Assembly: GCA_003150615.1 (NCBI GenBank) | Contig: QALN01000003.1 | Span: forward strand, 1-64,000 | Direction: 5' to 3' | Source: Flavobacteriales bacterium | GTDB taxonomy: Bacteria > Bacteroidota > Bacteroidia > Flavobacteriales > UBA1820 | DNA: 64,000 nt | In this document: one piece after another, positions 54,326 to 62,818 of the stretch | How positions within the stretch are numbered: the stretch's first letter is position 1 | Layout of the letters: each line of letters opens with the position of its first letter | The notes under the pieces: generated by a model | Database searches by the model: none | Seen by the model: only the letters and a program-made list of their open reading frames with translations | What the model was told of the DNA's origin: nothing | Program-made: the position numbers and the translations under genes

Positions 54326-54925
54326 TTATTTTTTGGAGTAAAGTTCCGGGTTCAGTTCCGGGTCGTTGTACATTTTCATCTGTTTGTACACTTTCATGTA
54401 CTTCTTGCCGGAAGCTATGTCGGAAATAAGGCTGTCGATAGCTGTGCTGAGGTCTGCCCTTTGTTCGAGCAGTACGGCCAATTTGTCGGCGCACGCCTTT
54501 CGGTGGGAGGGTGCGGCATCCTGCCTTTCGGCTTCAGCCCTCATGTGGAATATCTTTAGAGCCAGGATGGACAGGCGGTCTATGGCCCAAGCCGGGCTTT
54601 CGGTGTTTATCGAGGCGTCGGGTGCGGTTTTTACATCCTTGTATTTGTCCAGAAAATAGCTGTCTATATATTCGACAACGTCCGTGCGATGTTGGTTCGA
54701 CGCGTCTATGCGGCGTTTGAGCGCAAGCGCTTCCGAAGGGTCTATGTCCTCCCGGCGAATAATGTCTTCAAGATGCCATTGCACAGTATCTATCCAGTTT
54801 TTAAGGTACATCAGGTGTTCCAGGCTGTCGGCCGGATAGGGATTTTTTATTTCGGTGTCCACATTATCCGACACGTGGTAATCGTCTATACATGTGTCGA
54901 ATATGGAGTTCCATTTTCCTGTCAT
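54326..54925 (-). CDS. DUF4254 protein
   Basis: This is a 199-residue soluble helical protein. Typical DUF4254 parts are TVQWHLEDIIRREDIDPSEA, LKRRIDASNQHRTDVVEYID and SPAWAIDRLSILALKIFHMR. DUF4254 genes sit next to GT9 in many Bacteroidota; the function is not established. A near-perfect promoter lies at 55011-55041 on this strand, so DUF4254 and GT9 form an operon with a leader of about 80 bases. Confidence 0.9.
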   Translation of the reverse strand: MTGKWNSIFDTCIDDYHVSDNVDTEIKNPYPADSLEHLMYLKNWIDTVQWHLEDIIRREDIDPSEALALKRRIDASNQHRTDVVEYIDSYFLDKYKDVKTAPDASINTESPAWAIDRLSILALKIFHMRAEAERQDAAPSHRKACADKLAVLLEQRADLSTAIDSLISDIASGKKYMKVYKQMKMYNDPELNPELYSKK

Positions 54926-55010
54926 AACGCATTAAGGTTGTCCGTACAACCGCAAAATGTAATTAAAAGGATGAAGTTCCGGCCATAACCGGGATGCCTT
55001 TATGGGCATA

Positions 55011-55041
55011 CAAAAATAAACAATTAAATGTACGAGGCAAA
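55011..55041 (-). promoter_or_regulatory. promoter of DUF4254-GT9 operon
   Basis: On the minus strand TTTG (complement of 55038-55041), exactly 19 bases, then TATTTTTG (complement of 55011-55018): both elements match the Bacteroidota consensus. Transcription would start near 55004. Confidence 0.75.
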
Positions 55042-55078
55042 CCCCGCCCTTTCCTTTCTTTGTGCGGTAATATGTTGT

Positions 55079-55109
55079 TTTGGTGGTAAAATGTTGTTAT
55101 TTAGATTGT
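55079..55109 (+). promoter_or_regulatory. candidate promoter facing the structured intergenic region
   Basis: TTTG at 55079-55082, 19 bases, then TAGATTGT at 55102-55109, which differs from TAnnTTTG at two positions in the last four. It would transcribe into the putative RNA at 55237-55400. The match is imperfect. Confidence 0.3.
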
Positions 55110-55236
55110 TGAAAAGGAAAAGCCACGTGGTTTTTAAAATTTTTATTTCGTAAATTAGTCTTGGCGACAAGAGAAAAAACACGGACATTGCTCTTGGAAA
55201 GCAAAAGAAACAAAACCAAACCGGTTAAAATCTTTA

Positions 55237-55400
55237 TTAACAATGAGTCAGCAGCAACGACAGAATTCTCAACGAAATCAACACTTTCGTGAAGTCGGAC
55301 TGAGGCACTCTTTCCAACTTTTGTGTGGGAATAGCGGATAATCCCGTATTGATAGTACGGGAGGCGCTCGTGCCGTGAATACGAACGTTTACTGCTGCAA
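55237..55400 (+). ncRNA. putative structured RNA
   Basis: The 587-base gap between DUF4254 and the nitrilase has no gene I can support, but bases 55249-55397 are rich in complementary segments. CAGCAG (55249-55254) pairs with CTGCTG (55392-55397), and AACG with CGTT just inside. ACGAAA (55272-55277) pairs with TTTCGT (55285-55290). GGCAC (55304-55308) pairs with GTGCC (55370-55374). TCCCGTA (55342-55348) pairs with TACGGGA (55356-55362). Together this is a closing stem with two branches. The strand is not certain. Known candidates would be a 6S-like or Bacteroidales-1-type RNA, but I cannot confirm either. Confidence 0.4.
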
Positions 55401-55455
55401 AATAACTCCGGAAACAAAACAGTAAACCGGAATTGGCTGAAAAACGATTGTACAA

Positions 55456-55492
55456 AAAACACCGGGGTATATCCGTGACAAAGATATATCCC
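55456..55492 (-). terminator. terminator after nitrilase gene
   Basis: GGGGTATATC (55464-55473) pairs with GATATATCCC (55483-55492). On the minus strand the hairpin is followed by GTGTTTTTTG, about 20 bases past the nitrilase stop. Confidence 0.75.
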
Positions 55493-55512
55493 GTTCTTAG
55501 TTATGCTTCCGG

Positions 55513-56412
55513 TCACATGGATATTTCAAAACGGTCTTTGTCTGCCAGAAAACCGTATTTATCACGTATGTTGTGTACCCTGGAGTACGACATTTTCACC
55601 TGTACTATGCATTCCGTGCCGTTTTCCGATTCGCCAATGATTTTTCCCAAAGGAGAATATGCCAGAGAATGACCGGTGTGTACCGAACCGAGTATGTCGT
55701 TGCCGACGCGGTTGACTCCGGCTACGTATGCCATATTTTCTATCGCTCTTGCCCTAAGCAGTACATCCCATGCCGTTATCCGGCTTTCGGGCCAGTTGGC
55801 CGTGACTATCATCAGTTCGTACTCCGAATCGTTACGGCTCCATACGGGGAAACGCAGGTCGTAGCACACGAGTGGCATTATTTTCCAGCCGAGCAGGGTC
55901 CATACCGGACGTTCCGTTCCCTGTGATATATGTTTTTGCTCGTTGCCGTATGAGAAAAGGTGGCGTTTGTCGTAATGCTGCACTTTTCCCGCGCTGTCGA
56001 CCATGTAAAATCTGTTGAAACGCCGTCCGTTGTCTTCTGTTATCACAGTACCGCAAATGGCGGTGGAGTGTGCGGCTGCCGTGTCTTTCATCCATTGCAG
56101 TACTTGTCCGCCGTCTTTCTGGGCGAGCGAAGGGGCGGTGGATGCGAAACCTGTAGCGAATGTTTCCGGCAGTACCCACAGGTCTGCCGTGCCTGATGCA
56201 ATGATTTGCCCGAAATGTGCAATGTTGGCCGGAATGTCGCCATTGGCTATATCGCTCTGCACGAGGCTTATCACGAGTTCTTCTTTTACGTTTTCAGGTG
56301 AGTTCCTCGCTGCCGAAGACGATTTTTTCCCGGAAGAGAAGTCTTTGTAAAAATCTTCGGACGCGTGGCAGGAATTTTTCACGGTTTTATGTGTTTCGTT
56401 TTCGGGATTCAT
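55513..56412 (-). CDS. nitrilase-family amidohydrolase (omega-amidase-like)
   Basis: This is a C-N hydrolase. The catalytic Glu lies in WVLPETFATGF, the Lys in HYDKRHLFSYG and the Cys in MPLVCYDLRFPVW, all in the usual order. The 299-residue length includes about 44 N-terminal residues that look poorly structured (many Ser/Lys/Asn) before the family start near VISLVQSDIAN. The true start may be further in. Members with this pattern (YafV/Nit2 type) act as omega-amidases on 2-oxoglutaramate or 2-oxosuccinamate. The gene is alone on the minus strand. Confidence 0.9.
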   Translation of the reverse strand: MNPENETHKTVKNSCHASEDFYKDFSSGKKSSSAARNSPENVKEELVISLVQSDIANGDIPANIAHFGQIIASGTADLWVLPETFATGFASTAPSLAQKDGGQVLQWMKDTAAAHSTAICGTVITEDNGRRFNRFYMVDSAGKVQHYDKRHLFSYGNEQKHISQGTERPVWTLLGWKIMPLVCYDLRFPVWSRNDSEYELMIVTANWPESRITAWDVLLRARAIENMAYVAGVNRVGNDILGSVHTGHSLAYSPLGKIIGESENGTECIVQVKMSYSRVHNIRDKYGFLADKDRFEISM

Positions 56413-56511
56413 CTGAATGATTTTTTTTGAATAAACAAATGTAATGCAAAAGGCTTATAGAGCCATAGAAAAATATTAGGCCGCGATAGGTGCTTTTTCG
56501 GTTTTGTGTGC

Positions 56512-56519
56512 TAACTTTG
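56512..56519 (+). promoter_or_regulatory. -7 promoter box upstream of malic enzyme gene
   Basis: TAACTTTG fully matches TAnnTTTG. It lies 252 bases before the start codon, which would give a long leader of about 245 bases. That 359-base gap from 56413 also holds a GC-rich inverted segment near 56595-56630 (GAGCCGGTC and GGGCCGGT) and no gene I can support. Confidence 0.5.
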
Positions 56520-56771
56520 TAATTCAGAAGGAAAAAACGCAGTACTTTGTGAAAATGAACTCTGGGGCGTGTGTGCCGGGGTGAATGTTTCGGACCTGGA
56601 GCCGGTCGTAACGGGCCGGTGTAACCGCAGTTACAGTTTTGCTTTATATTCGTCCGTAACCATCAGGCCACGCAGAAATAAATGGGAATAAAGAATGGAT
56701 GGCATATTAAGCATATAATTGCCTGAGTATTATTTTGATAATTTTCTTTTGCAAATACAGGAAAAAACAAG

Positions 56772-59051
56772 ATGAGTAAAAAAGACGATGCATTGAATTA
56801 CCACCAGTATCCCCGTCCGGGAAAGATACAGGTGATACCTACCAAACCTCACAGCACGCAAAGGGACCTGGCGCTGGCGTATTCTCCCGGAGTTGCCGAA
56901 CCGTGCCTGGAGATAGAGAAAAATCCTTCGGACGTTTACAAATATACGGATAAAGGCAATCTTGTGGCTGTAATATCCAACGGCACCGCAGTGTTGGGCC
57001 TTGGCGATATAGGAGCGTTGGCGTCTAAACCGGTTATGGAGGGCAAAGGACTGTTGTTCAAGATATTCGCAGATATCGACGTGTTCGATATAGAAGTCGG
57101 CACGAAGGATGTGGAAAAGTTTATCGAAACGGTTAAGAACATAGCCCCCACGTTCGGCGGGATAAACCTCGAAGACATAAAAGCTCCCGAAGCATTCGAG
57201 ATAGAACGTCGTCTGGTGGATGAACTCGATATTCCTGTAATGCACGACGACCAGCACGGTACGGCGGTAATCTCCGGAGCCGCCCTTCTCAACGCACTGG
57301 ACATAGTCGGCAAGAAAATAGGCGATGTGAAAATGGTGGTCAACGGCGCCGGAGCAGCGGCCATATCATGCAGCAAGATATACCGCGCGCTCGGCGTACG
57401 GCCGGAAAATATCATAATGTGCGACAGTAAAGGGGTTATAAACACACGCCGCACTGGGCTTACCCCGGAAAAACTGGATTTCGTCCGCGATACGCCGTTG
57501 AATACGCTCGAAGAAGCTATCAAAGGAGCCGATGTATTCGTCGGTTTGTCCAAAGGCAATGTGCTGACACCGCAAATGCTCCTGTCGATGGCTGAGAACC
57601 CTGTGGTGTTCGCCCTTGCCAACCCGACGCCGGAGATAGATTATGCCCTTGCAATGGAAACACGTGACGACATAATAATGGCTACCGGACGCTCCGATAC
57701 GCCGAACCAGATAAACAATGTACTGGGCTTCCCGTATATATTCCGCGGAGCCTTGGATGTGCGTGCTACCAAGATAAACGAGGCTATGAAGATAGCTGCC
57801 GTGCATGCGATAGCCGAGTTGGCGCGCAAGAGTGTCCCCGAACAGGTCCTTATGGCATACAATGCGTCTTCCATAACGTTCGGGCGCGAGTATATAATAC
57901 CCAAGCCGTTCGACGGACGGCTTATTACGGCGGTGGCTCCGGCAGTGGCTCGTGCAGCTATGGAGTCCGGAGTGGCACGTGAGCCTATCACGGACTGGAA
58001 AAAATACGTGGAGTCGCTCGAAGAACGCATGAGCAACCAGGTGAAACTTATGAGGCTGCTCCAGAACAGGGCTACTACTGCTCCCAAACGAGTGGTATTC
58101 CCAGAGGCTGACCGTTTGAACGTACTGCGTGCGGCGTATATCGCATACACCGAAGGCGCTGCGATACCCGTGCTGCTCGGCAACCGCGAGATGCTCGAAA
58201 AACTGATGCATGACAACGAAATGCACATGGAGGTGGAGATAATAGACACCCGCGCGCCCGAACACAAGGAAAAAGTCAGGGAGTACGCCCGCATTTACTG
58301 GGATGAACACAAGCGCAAAGGCGTCACCGTTTACGATGCGGAAAGACTTATGGAACGCCGCGATTACTTCGGTGCTATGATGCTGCACAAGGGTTTGGCG
58401 GATGCTATGGTAAACGGTTATTCCAAGAGCCTTGCCACGGCCACCGAACCGTTGAAAGCTGTTATAGGCGTGGACAGGAATGTCGGGATTATGGCTACGG
58501 TGAACATAGTTAATACTCCGCGCGGCCCTATTTTCCTGGCGGATACAACTGTCAATGCGGATCCTGACGCCGCTCAGCTGGAAAAAATAGTAAAACAGGT
58601 TGCGGCCCTGGTACATGTGTTCGGAATAGAGCCCAAAATTGCGCTGGTGGCCAATTCCGATTTCGGGTCCCGCCCAACGGACGATGCCGCAAAAATGGGA
58701 CAGGTTGCCGCTTATATGCGTGAACATTATCCCGATATGGTAATCGACGGGGAAATGCAGCCGGATTTCGCGCTTAACGATGCGATTCTCTCCGAACGCT
58801 TCCCGTTTTCCAACCTTGCAGGCAAGGAAGGGGCCAATGTGCTGATTTTCCCGAACAAGGATTCCGCCAATCTGTCCTATAAACTGCTCAAGGGTATAGA
58901 TGCGAAAAACGTTACCGTCGGGCCTATCGTATTGGGTCTCGAAAAGGCGGCGCACCTTATTTATGCCGGTGCGGCTACGGAGGAGATACTGAATATGGTG
59001 TATGTGGCCGTGACCGATGCACAGTGTCGCGATCCTAAACCCAAGTGCTGA
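56772..59051 (+). CDS. maeB: NADP-dependent malic enzyme with C-terminal phosphotransacetylase-like domain
   Basis: This 759-residue MaeB-type enzyme converts malate to pyruvate and CO2. Its malic domain (about 1-400) has SPGVAEPCLEI, GLGDIGALASKPVMEGK, PTFGGINLEDIKAPEAF, HDDQHGTAVISGAAL and VVNGAGAAAISCSKI for NAD(P). The C-terminal half (about 437-759) has the phosphotransacetylase fold (RVVFPEADRLNVLRAAYIAY, NIVNTPRGPIFLADTTVN). In E. coli MaeB this part serves as an acetyl-CoA-sensing regulatory domain. A terminator follows at 59074-59105. Confidence 0.95.
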   Translation: MSKKDDALNYHQYPRPGKIQVIPTKPHSTQRDLALAYSPGVAEPCLEIEKNPSDVYKYTDKGNLVAVISNGTAVLGLGDIGALASKPVMEGKGLLFKIFADIDVFDIEVGTKDVEKFIETVKNIAPTFGGINLEDIKAPEAFEIERRLVDELDIPVMHDDQHGTAVISGAALLNALDIVGKKIGDVKMVVNGAGAAAISCSKIYRALGVRPENIIMCDSKGVINTRRTGLTPEKLDFVRDTPLNTLEEAIKGADVFVGLSKGNVLTPQMLLSMAENPVVFALANPTPEIDYALAMETRDDIIMATGRSDTPNQINNVLGFPYIFRGALDVRATKINEAMKIAAVHAIAELARKSVPEQVLMAYNASSITFGREYIIPKPFDGRLITAVAPAVARAAMESGVAREPITDWKKYVESLEERMSNQVKLMRLLQNRATTAPKRVVFPEADRLNVLRAAYIAYTEGAAIPVLLGNREMLEKLMHDNEMHMEVEIIDTRAPEHKEKVREYARIYWDEHKRKGVTVYDAERLMERRDYFGAMMLHKGLADAMVNGYSKSLATATEPLKAVIGVDRNVGIMATVNIVNTPRGPIFLADTTVNADPDAAQLEKIVKQVAALVHVFGIEPKIALVANSDFGSRPTDDAAKMGQVAAYMREHYPDMVIDGEMQPDFALNDAILSERFPFSNLAGKEGANVLIFPNKDSANLSYKLLKGIDAKNVTVGPIVLGLEKAAHLIYAGAATEEILNMVYVAVTDAQCRDPKPKC

Positions 59052-59073
59052 GGTTTTAGGCTGTGTTAATTTC

Positions 59074-59105
59074 AAAAAAGGGACGTGTAAAAGCGTCCCT
59101 TTTTT
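59074..59105. terminator. terminator after maeB
   Basis: AAAAAAGGGACG (59074-59085) pairs with CGTCCCTTTTTT (59094-59105) around an 8-base loop. It is 23 bases past the stop. Confidence 0.88.
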
Positions 59106-59225
59106 GTGTTTGCGCATGTGCGGGCGACTTGAGATCCGTTTAACAGACTGTTTTACATGTAACACAATATCTCCTGCAAACTATTTTTAAGGAAAAAAAG
59201 TATGTAAAACACGCGGATACTTTCG

Positions 59226-59233
59226 TATATTTG
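59226..59233 (+). promoter_or_regulatory. -7 promoter box for coaX cluster
   Basis: TATATTTG fully matches TAnnTTTG. It lies 25 bases before the coaX GTG start, so the leader would be short. No -33 TTTG is seen at the expected place. Confidence 0.5.
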
Positions 59234-59258
59234 CCCACTGAATACAAAAGTATCTGAA

Positions 59259-60002
59259 GTGGATATTGTAGTAGACGCGGGTAACACCAACGTTAAAATA
59301 GGGGTTTACCGGGAAGGACAACTGTCGGATATTCTTCGCATACGCTATGAAAATCTGAGAAGTTCGCTGTCCGATTTTTTTGTGTCCAATGTTGTGGATA
59401 ACTGCATGATCAGTTCCGTGGGCCCGGATGTGGCATGGGACAGATTAATTGTTTGCAAAAAGATGTTAAAGTTATCCATACGCCTGTCTCTGGGCATTGC
59501 CAATGCGGATATGCTTTCCGGAGAAACCGGAGCGGACCGTTTGGCCCTGGTCGGAGGCACTGCGTTGGCGCATCCCGGCAGGAATGTCCTTTTGATAGAC
59601 GCAGGAACATGCGTGACTTATGATTTCATAGATTCGAAAGGCGTGTACACGTGCGGGAATATAAGTCCGGGATTGCAGCTGAGGCTCAATTCAATGCACC
59701 AGTTCACATCCAATCTGCCCCAGCTCACGTTCGCTCTTCCGCATGGCGATACGTCTGTGGAAAGGCATTCGACGCAGACATGCATGAAAGGCGGGGTCCT
59801 CGACGGGCTTGTCGGCGAGATTGAATACATGATCGGTCAATACCGCAGTGCGCACGGAGATTTTAAGATTATCTTAACCGGCGGCGATGCGGGCTATTTG
59901 GCGGAACGGTTAAAAAATACAATATTTGCAGAGCCCAATTATCTTTTGGACTCACTCTATGTAATATTGAAACATAATATCGAAAAATGCGAAAGCAGAT
60001 AA
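59259..60002 (+). CDS. coaX: type III pantothenate kinase
   Basis: The enzyme phosphorylates pantothenate, the first step of CoA synthesis, and belongs to the ASKHA fold. The 247-residue protein has DAGNTNVKIGVY at 6-17, ETGADRLALVGG near 88-97, and the nucleotide-binding LIDAGTCVTYDFID. GTG 59259 is the start because MDIVVDAGNTN is the family N-terminus. It overlaps the outer-membrane gene by 16 bases. This is the same CoA pathway as coaD at 7652. Confidence 0.94.
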   Translation: MDIVVDAGNTNVKIGVYREGQLSDILRIRYENLRSSLSDFFVSNVVDNCMISSVGPDVAWDRLIVCKKMLKLSIRLSLGIANADMLSGETGADRLALVGGTALAHPGRNVLLIDAGTCVTYDFIDSKGVYTCGNISPGLQLRLNSMHQFTSNLPQLTFALPHGDTSVERHSTQTCMKGGVLDGLVGEIEYMIGQYRSAHGDFKIILTGGDAGYLAERLKNTIFAEPNYLLDSLYVILKHNIEKCESR

Positions 60003-61294
60003 CAGCAATAATACTGTTGGCCGGGACGATTGTGTCTTTCGGTCAGACTTCGACCGAACAGTATAACACGTACTCGCCTTACTCCATATTCGGGGTAGGA
60101 CAAAAAAGGTTCAACGGAACGTCGGAAACACAAAGCATGGCCGGAATCGGCATAGCATACACTCCGGTAGGTGCTACGAATGCGGTAAACCCCGCTTCCC
60201 TTACGGAAATAAGGCAGACGGTATATACGCTGGGTGCTACATTCGAGGCGATAAATTATAAGGAGGGGAGATTCCAAAAGGGATCGAGCAACGACATGTA
60301 TTTCGATTATCTCGTGCTGTCGGTTCCACTGAGCGCAAAATCCGGAGTCAGCTTCGGTGTGGCTCCGTATTCGGTTACCGGTTATTCCATATATTCGAGA
60401 GACTCGACGATAGTGGACGGAAGCTATAAGGAAACGCTCGATTATTACAGTGGCAACGGAGGACTGAACATGGTTTATCTGGCGGCAGGATACCAGATCG
60501 TCAAGAACCTGAGCATAGGTGTCAATGCTGCGTACCTTTTCGGAACGATAGACCGTACTTCGTACAACGCCGTGGAAGACAGGTTGCTTCAAACGAAAGT
60601 AACGGAATCCAACTGGGTGAACGGATTCAAGTTCAAGTTCGGCCTTAATTACTCTATGGCTCTCAAGGAAGAAACAAGGCTGTATATGGGTGCCACATAT
60701 GAAATGTCTGCCGGCATGAAGAACGACAGGGCCTACCGTGTTTTTACCGTAAGTTCCTATGACGACGAATACGATCCGGAAAACCCGCAGAACGAAGAGG
60801 CCAAGAGTACGAAAAATTTCGATCTGCCATGGACGTTGGGTGTGGGAATCGGCGCCGGTAACCTGAAGAAATGGTACGTCGGGCTGGAAGGGGAATATAC
60901 GGCCGAACCCGATTACGTCAATGTCGATTTTACGAGGACTGAGGCCGATTACCAGAGCGGAATACGTATCGCACTGGGTGGTAATTATACGCCGCAGTAC
61001 AATTCAATAAACTCATATTTCAAACGTGTGAGATACCAGGCCGGCGTATATTACAAGCGCGAGAATTACATAGTCAGGAATACGGATATATATGATCAGG
61101 GCCTAACGCTCGGCGCCATACTGCCTATGACTAAAGTGGATTCGCAGACAATGAGCATATCGAATCTGAATATTTTCGTAAATTACGGTATGATGGGCAA
61201 ATCCGGAATGGGGCTGGTTAAGGAGAAATATTTCAAGATCGGCCTGTCGTTCTCGCTCAACGACCGCTGGTTCCTCAAGCAGAGGTATTTCTGA
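59987..61294 (+). CDS. outer-membrane beta-barrel protein
   Basis: This 435-residue protein has a signal peptide (MRKQITAIILLAGTIVSFGQ) and a long series of alternating-hydrophobicity strands ending with an aromatic C-terminus (...LKQRYF). NTYSPYSIFGVGQKRF, AGIGIAYTPVGATNAVNPAS and the repeated glycine-rich strands resemble the FadL/OmpP1-like barrel proteins of Bacteroidota. Its substrate is unknown. It overlaps coaX by 16 bases and is followed after 47 bases by a TPR protein, in a conserved order with lptC. Confidence 0.85.
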   Translation: MRKQITAIILLAGTIVSFGQTSTEQYNTYSPYSIFGVGQKRFNGTSETQSMAGIGIAYTPVGATNAVNPASLTEIRQTVYTLGATFEAINYKEGRFQKGSSNDMYFDYLVLSVPLSAKSGVSFGVAPYSVTGYSIYSRDSTIVDGSYKETLDYYSGNGGLNMVYLAAGYQIVKNLSIGVNAAYLFGTIDRTSYNAVEDRLLQTKVTESNWVNGFKFKFGLNYSMALKEETRLYMGATYEMSAGMKNDRAYRVFTVSSYDDEYDPENPQNEEAKSTKNFDLPWTLGVGIGAGNLKKWYVGLEGEYTAEPDYVNVDFTRTEADYQSGIRIALGGNYTPQYNSINSYFKRVRYQAGVYYKRENYIVRNTDIYDQGLTLGAILPMTKVDSQTMSISNLNIFVNYGMMGKSGMGLVKEKYFKIGLSFSLNDRWFLKQRYF

Positions 61295-61341
61295 TGAAGA
61301 AACGAACAAAAGCACATTAAAAAAACATATTTCAAGTCAAG

Positions 61342-62745
61342 ATGAAAAAAATCTGGTCAATTTTATTTTTGGGTATGATGGCACTGGCATATCCTGCCAG
61401 CGCCCAGGAGGAAACTGCCGACGACAATTCTTCCGAATGTATAACCAAGGAGTCGATATACTTCGAGTATTACAAGGCCAAAAATTACAAGGATGCATTT
61501 CCCGAATGGCTGTGGCTGTACAATAATTGCAGCGATATCAACCCCCTGCATTATATTTACGGAGCCCAGATGATACGCTCTTTTATCGATGAAGATCCTC
61601 AAGGCCCCAAAGCAGCCGAATACAAGAAATTGCTTATGGACGTTTATGCCAAACGTCTCTCTCTGCATCCGGACGAACGTCCGGGCTGGGTAAAAGGACA
61701 GCAGGCCGTCGATATGCTCAGGTATAAAATGGGAACGCCGCAGGAGATAATAGCTCTTGTAAAAGAAGTAATAGCACTGAGCGATGCCCGTGTTCCGAAC
61801 GGAGAAAGCATCGATGCCGTGGTACTGGACCTCTATTTCAAATTGGCGATGAACCAGTACGAAGCCAAGGTTTATTCGATAAGCGAGATATTCGACATGT
61901 ATGAGGAAATTTCAGACCTCCTTTCCACGAGTCATGACGCCCTGTCGATAGAATACAACAACCTTACTTCGGATTCTACGCGTCAGTACACTCCTCAGGA
62001 GGCGCGCCGTGTCAGAAATCTGGAAGCCCTTATTCGCAACAACGAAATAGTGACCGGCAATATGGAAGCACGCATACGTCCGATAGCTACGTGCGAGATG
62101 CTTACGAAAGTACTCGGCGAACAGTTCGAAGCCAATAAGACCAACGAGGAATGGCTGCGTAAATCCAGCGCACTGCTTCAGGGTAAGGAATGTTTCGGCA
62201 CTCCGCTCTACATGAATATAGCCGAGGCATATTATCATGTTGATCCGAATGCGCGTGCGGCACAGGGTATAGCTATGATGGCTTATTCCAAGAACGATTT
62301 CAAAAAGGCGGCGGAATTCTTTAAAGCTGCGGCTGAGGGTTCTTCCACACCTGCCGACAGGGCTCGTAACTACCTGCGCCTTGCCAATAGCTATTACAAG
62401 ATGGGACAGAAATCCGCATCGCGTTCGGCGGCCAATTCAGCCCTTGCCATAGACCCGAAAATGGGCGAGGCATGGCTTCTGATAGGTCACCTGTATGCTT
62501 CCAGTGCCAACGAGTGCGGAAGCGACGAATTTGAAAAACGCGCCGTGCATTTCGCAGCGCTGGAGATGTTCCGCAAGGCTCTGTCCAGTTCCAATCCGCA
62601 GATTGTAGATGCGGCACGCAAATCTATAGCTTCGTCTTCGGCCATGGCTCCGGACAAGACTATGATATTCCAGTACGGTATGGGCGGTAAAACTCTGAAT
62701 ATCGGATGCTGGATACAGACTACGGTCAAGATACCGTCATTATAA
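61342..62745 (+). CDS. exported TPR-repeat protein
   Basis: This 467-residue protein has an N-terminal signal (MKKIWSILFLGMMALAYPASAQ). It is built of helical pairs; the C-terminal part (about 290-430) has clear TPR units such as NDFKKAAEFFKAAAEGSSTP and KSASRSAANSALAIDPKMGE, then ALEMFRKALSSSNPQ. It probably forms a scaffold in the periplasm or at the outer membrane and likely serves with the neighbouring envelope genes. No catalytic motif is seen. Confidence 0.88.
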   Translation: MKKIWSILFLGMMALAYPASAQEETADDNSSECITKESIYFEYYKAKNYKDAFPEWLWLYNNCSDINPLHYIYGAQMIRSFIDEDPQGPKAAEYKKLLMDVYAKRLSLHPDERPGWVKGQQAVDMLRYKMGTPQEIIALVKEVIALSDARVPNGESIDAVVLDLYFKLAMNQYEAKVYSISEIFDMYEEISDLLSTSHDALSIEYNNLTSDSTRQYTPQEARRVRNLEALIRNNEIVTGNMEARIRPIATCEMLTKVLGEQFEANKTNEEWLRKSSALLQGKECFGTPLYMNIAEAYYHVDPNARAAQGIAMMAYSKNDFKKAAEFFKAAAEGSSTPADRARNYLRLANSYYKMGQKSASRSAANSALAIDPKMGEAWLLIGHLYASSANECGSDEFEKRAVHFAALEMFRKALSSSNPQIVDAARKSIASSSAMAPDKTMIFQYGMGGKTLNIGCWIQTTVKIPSL

Positions 62746-62818
62746 TAGTTCATAAGCTATAGGGTGTTGCATCATTTGAAACACTCTTTTCAAAAAAGGG
62801 TATTGTTTTACCCATACT

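Noticed and set aside
55097..55516. 139-codon open frame on the minus strand in the large gap
   Set aside because: It starts downstream of the nitrilase terminator, has no conserved pattern, and covers the self-complementary segments, which are better explained as RNA structure.
57366..59165. Open frame of about 600 codons on the minus strand across maeB
   Set aside because: It is antisense to malic enzyme; composition is that of a mirror frame and no motif is seen.
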